This document shows positions 62,152-64,000 of a stretch of DNA of 64,000 nucleotides, piece after piece. Under the pieces are notes generated by a model. That model was not told where the DNA came from. It searched no databases and worked only from the letters and a program-made list of their open reading frames with translations. Source of the stretch: Chryseobacterium flavum (GTDB lineage Bacteria; Bacteroidota; Bacteroidia; Flavobacteriales; Weeksellaceae); NCBI RefSeq assembly GCF_003385595.1, contig NZ_QNUE01000004.1, positions 62,001 to 126,000 of the forward strand, given 5' to 3'. The position numbers and the translations under genes are program-made. Within the stretch, counting starts at the first letter, position 1; each line of letters opens with the position of its first letter.

Positions 62152-63438
62152 ATGTCAACTTATGTAGTTGTAGGTCTTCAGTACGGAGATGAAGGCAAAG
62201 GAAAAATCACGGATGTTTTATCAGCAAAATCGGACTACGTAGTACGTTTCCAGGGTGGAGACAATGCTGGCCACACCGTTTATGTGGGTGATGAAAAATT
62301 CGTTCTGCACCTTCTTCCTTCGGGAGTTCTTCAATGCAAAGGGAAATGTATCATTGCAAACGGAGTAGTGGTAAACCCTAAATCTTTCATTAAGGAAGTA
62401 AACCAGATCGAAAGCAAAGGACTGAAAACTGATCACATTTTTATCAGCAGAAGAGCCCATGTGATCATGCCTTACCATATTCTTCTGGATACGTACCGTG
62501 AAGAGGAACATGGAGGAACTCAGATCGGAACTACCAAAAAAGGGATCGGACCTTGCTACGAAGATAAAATCGCAAGAGTAGGAATCAGAATGGTAGATCT
62601 TTTAAATCCGGAGATCTTAAGGGACAAAATCGAGAAAAACCTGAAGGTTAAAAACTCGCTTTTTGAAAAATATTACGGAAAACCGGTTTTAGATGTTGAA
62701 GAAATCTACAACGAATTTTTAGAGATTGGAAAACAGCTTCAGGATAGAATCGTAGATACGGAATTAGAATTGAACGAAGCAATCCATGCAGGAAAGAATG
62801 TATTGTTTGAAGGTGCTCAGGCATTAATGCTTGATATCGATTTCGGTACATATCCATATGTAACTTCATCTTCCCCGTCTACCGGAGGGGTTTGTTCTGG
62901 GGCAGGTGTACCACCAACTTCACTTCAAAACCTTATCGGGGTAGCAAAAGCATACTGTACAAGAGTAGGAAACGGACCTTTCCCGTCTGAACTGGATAAC
63001 GAATTAGGAGAAAAGATCAGACAGATTGGTGGTGAATTTGGGGCTACAACAGGAAGACCAAGAAGAACAGGCTGGTTAGATCTTGTTTCTTTAAAACATG
63101 CTTGTATGATTAATGGTATCAACAATCTGGTAATTACTAAACTGGATGTTCTTACCGGAATTGACACTCTTAAAATTGTTACGCATTACAAAACTGAAGA
63201 TGGAAAAATTATTGATTATCTGACTTCATCTACAGAGAAATTGTATAACTATGAGCCTATTTATCAGGATCTTCCGGGTTGGGAAGAAGATATAACTAAA
63301 GCCAGAAGCTATGATGAGCTTCCGGATAATGCTCAGAAGTATATCGAGTTCATCGAGAAATACCTGGGAATCAACGTATATTTAGTTTCTGTAGGTCCTG
63401 AAAGAAGCCAGAACATTATCAGAAAAGAATTATTCTAA
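62152..63438 (+). CDS. purA: Adenylosuccinate synthetase
   Basis: 428 residues. It converts IMP and aspartate to adenylosuccinate with GTP, the first committed step to AMP. GDEGKGK (12-18) is the P-loop-like signature; GGDNAGHTVYV, HVIMPYHILLD, GTTKKGIGPCYEDK, FEGAQALMLDIDFGTYPYVT and GEFGATTGRPRRTGWLD are diagnostic. It has a full promoter and a terminator, so is monocistronic. Hpt in the same window feeds IMP to this step by salvage. Confidence 0.97.
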   Translation: MSTYVVVGLQYGDEGKGKITDVLSAKSDYVVRFQGGDNAGHTVYVGDEKFVLHLLPSGVLQCKGKCIIANGVVVNPKSFIKEVNQIESKGLKTDHIFISRRAHVIMPYHILLDTYREEEHGGTQIGTTKKGIGPCYEDKIARVGIRMVDLLNPEILRDKIEKNLKVKNSLFEKYYGKPVLDVEEIYNEFLEIGKQLQDRIVDTELELNEAIHAGKNVLFEGAQALMLDIDFGTYPYVTSSSPSTGGVCSGAGVPPTSLQNLIGVAKAYCTRVGNGPFPSELDNELGEKIRQIGGEFGATTGRPRRTGWLDLVSLKHACMINGINNLVITKLDVLTGIDTLKIVTHYKTEDGKIIDYLTSSTEKLYNYEPIYQDLPGWEEDITKARSYDELPDNAQKYIEFIEKYLGINVYLVSVGPERSQNIIRKELF

Positions 63439-63461
63439 TATTCCAGACTATAAAATATCAG

Positions 63462-63495
63462 AGAGACTATCATTTATTTGATGGTCTCTTTTTTT
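63462..63495 (+). terminator. Terminator of purA
   Basis: 11-bp stem AGAGACTATCA/TGATGGTCTCT (one G-U), 6-nt loop, then a run of T. Confidence 0.87.
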
Positions 63496-63750
63496 GTTGC
63501 TTATTTCTCTACTGCCTGTAATCTTGTTGGGATTCAGTTATTTGAGTTTATTGTTGATTTTATGGATAGTGTTGTTTCTGTATAGAATTTCTATTTGAAA
63601 ATGTTAAATTTTAAACATTATCATAAAATTTTCTAATATTATGTTGTTTTGATAAAATTGTGGCAGATATTTTGATATTGAAACATTGCTTATCGATAAG
63701 AATTAATGAATTAACAATGATTATTTTTTAACAGTTTAAATTGAATTGTG
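63496..63750. other. AT-rich region upstream of the tonB-like gene
   Basis: The 312 bp between purA and the next gene hold the purA terminator and then AT-rich DNA without open frames I can support; no TAnnTTTG element is clear. Confidence 0.5.
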
Positions 63751-64000
63751 ATGAAACAACCGAATCAAAATCAGGAATTCCGTTTTAACGAAGTCCTGTT
63801 TGAGCACCGGAATAAAGAATACGGGGCTTATGTACTAAGAAACGAATCAGATAGAATATTAACCAAAGCACTTTTTGTAGGAGTAAGTTTACTGGCAGCA
63901 ATATCCATTACGCCGTTTGCCATTTCTGCATTCAAAACGGAAGTTCCTTACCACGAACCAGAGGGAGTGGTGATTGATTTTACTCCCGTTCTGCCGGATG
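63751..64000 (+). CDS. Energy transducer TonB-like protein, 3' truncated by the window edge
   Basis: The ATG at 63751 opens a frame running off the window (83 codons seen). It begins MKQPNQNQEFRFNEVLFEHR then NKEYGAYVLRNESDRI, the N-terminus typical of Bacteroidota TonB/energy transducers (F-x-x-R-N-K-E-Y-G-A-Y), followed by one membrane helix (ALFVGVSLLAAISITPFAI) and the start of the periplasmic Pro/acidic part (VPYHEPEGVVIDFTPVLPD). The C-terminal TonB domain is outside the window. It could energise receptors such as that at 32018. Confidence 0.85.
   Translation, partial: MKQPNQNQEFRFNEVLFEHRNKEYGAYVLRNESDRILTKALFVGVSLLAAISITPFAISAFKTEVPYHEPEGVVIDFTPVLPD

Overview
The window looks like chromosome of a flavobacterium close to Chryseobacterium (Bacteroidota, Weeksellaceae). 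The DNA is AT-rich. Many genes lie downstream of the Bacteroidota -7 promoter element TAnnTTTG, and Shine-Dalgarno sites are weak or absent. One product carries a type IX secretion (T9SS) C-terminal sorting domain. GSCFA, DUF4269, DUF2461, DUF4876 and DUF6850 proteins and a bifunctional OlsF-type acyltransferase fit the same group. The genus is inferred from these features and remembered protein resemblance; no search was run.

Layout. 1-12087 is an accessory-looking block on the + strand: the 3' part of a giant protein (at least 1918 residues) followed by four tandem fibre-like genes. The four share an N-terminal module, have different bodies, and three share a C-terminal module. Two tandem copies of a complete tRNA-Phe unit follow (12151-12645). 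12682-22435 is mostly housekeeping: olsF-like, aspartokinase, fbp, menC, an alpha/beta hydrolase, glnS and prmA. 22448-27153 holds an SH3-domain secreted protein, a small conserved-looking protein and seven tRNA genes: three Pro-Arg units, the last headed by tRNA-Ser. A nuclease, an MBL-fold hydrolase and a Crp/Fnr regulator sit between the second and third units. 27289-31812 has a cell-wall amidase, aspartase and two glycosyltransferase-like genes.

32018-38795 is a compact four-gene envelope operon: TonB-dependent receptor, DUF4876 lipoprotein, DUF6850 beta-barrel and di-heme MauG/CcpA-type peroxidase. I read it as an uptake system whose peroxidase may act on a partner protein. 38927-42166 has a flippase, an FkbM methyltransferase and a DUF2461 protein. 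42600-51097 has two DEAD-box RNA helicases, a DUF47/PiT phosphate pair, and a polyprenyl synthase-GSCFA-DUF4269-TatD run. 51388-54256 encodes a YadA-head-like secreted protein, sharing the fibre C-terminal module, and a T9SS cargo protein. 54320-57971 has a porin-like barrel, a DUF6438 lipoprotein and the hpt-adk-obgE cluster. 58026-59755 is an ABC-F ATPase with a 5' leader containing a short upstream ORF. 59900-61971 is a minus-strand run whose first gene appears broken by a one-base deletion. purA and the start of a tonB-like gene close the window.

Most interesting: the fibre cassette with its giant partner; the TonB/DUF4876/DUF6850/di-heme peroxidase operon; the ABC-F leader; the non-ATG start and 5' hairpin of the RhlE-like helicase; the cargo between tRNA units; and the frameshifted gene at 61388-61971. 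No rRNA, CRISPR array, insertion sequence or replication origin was seen.
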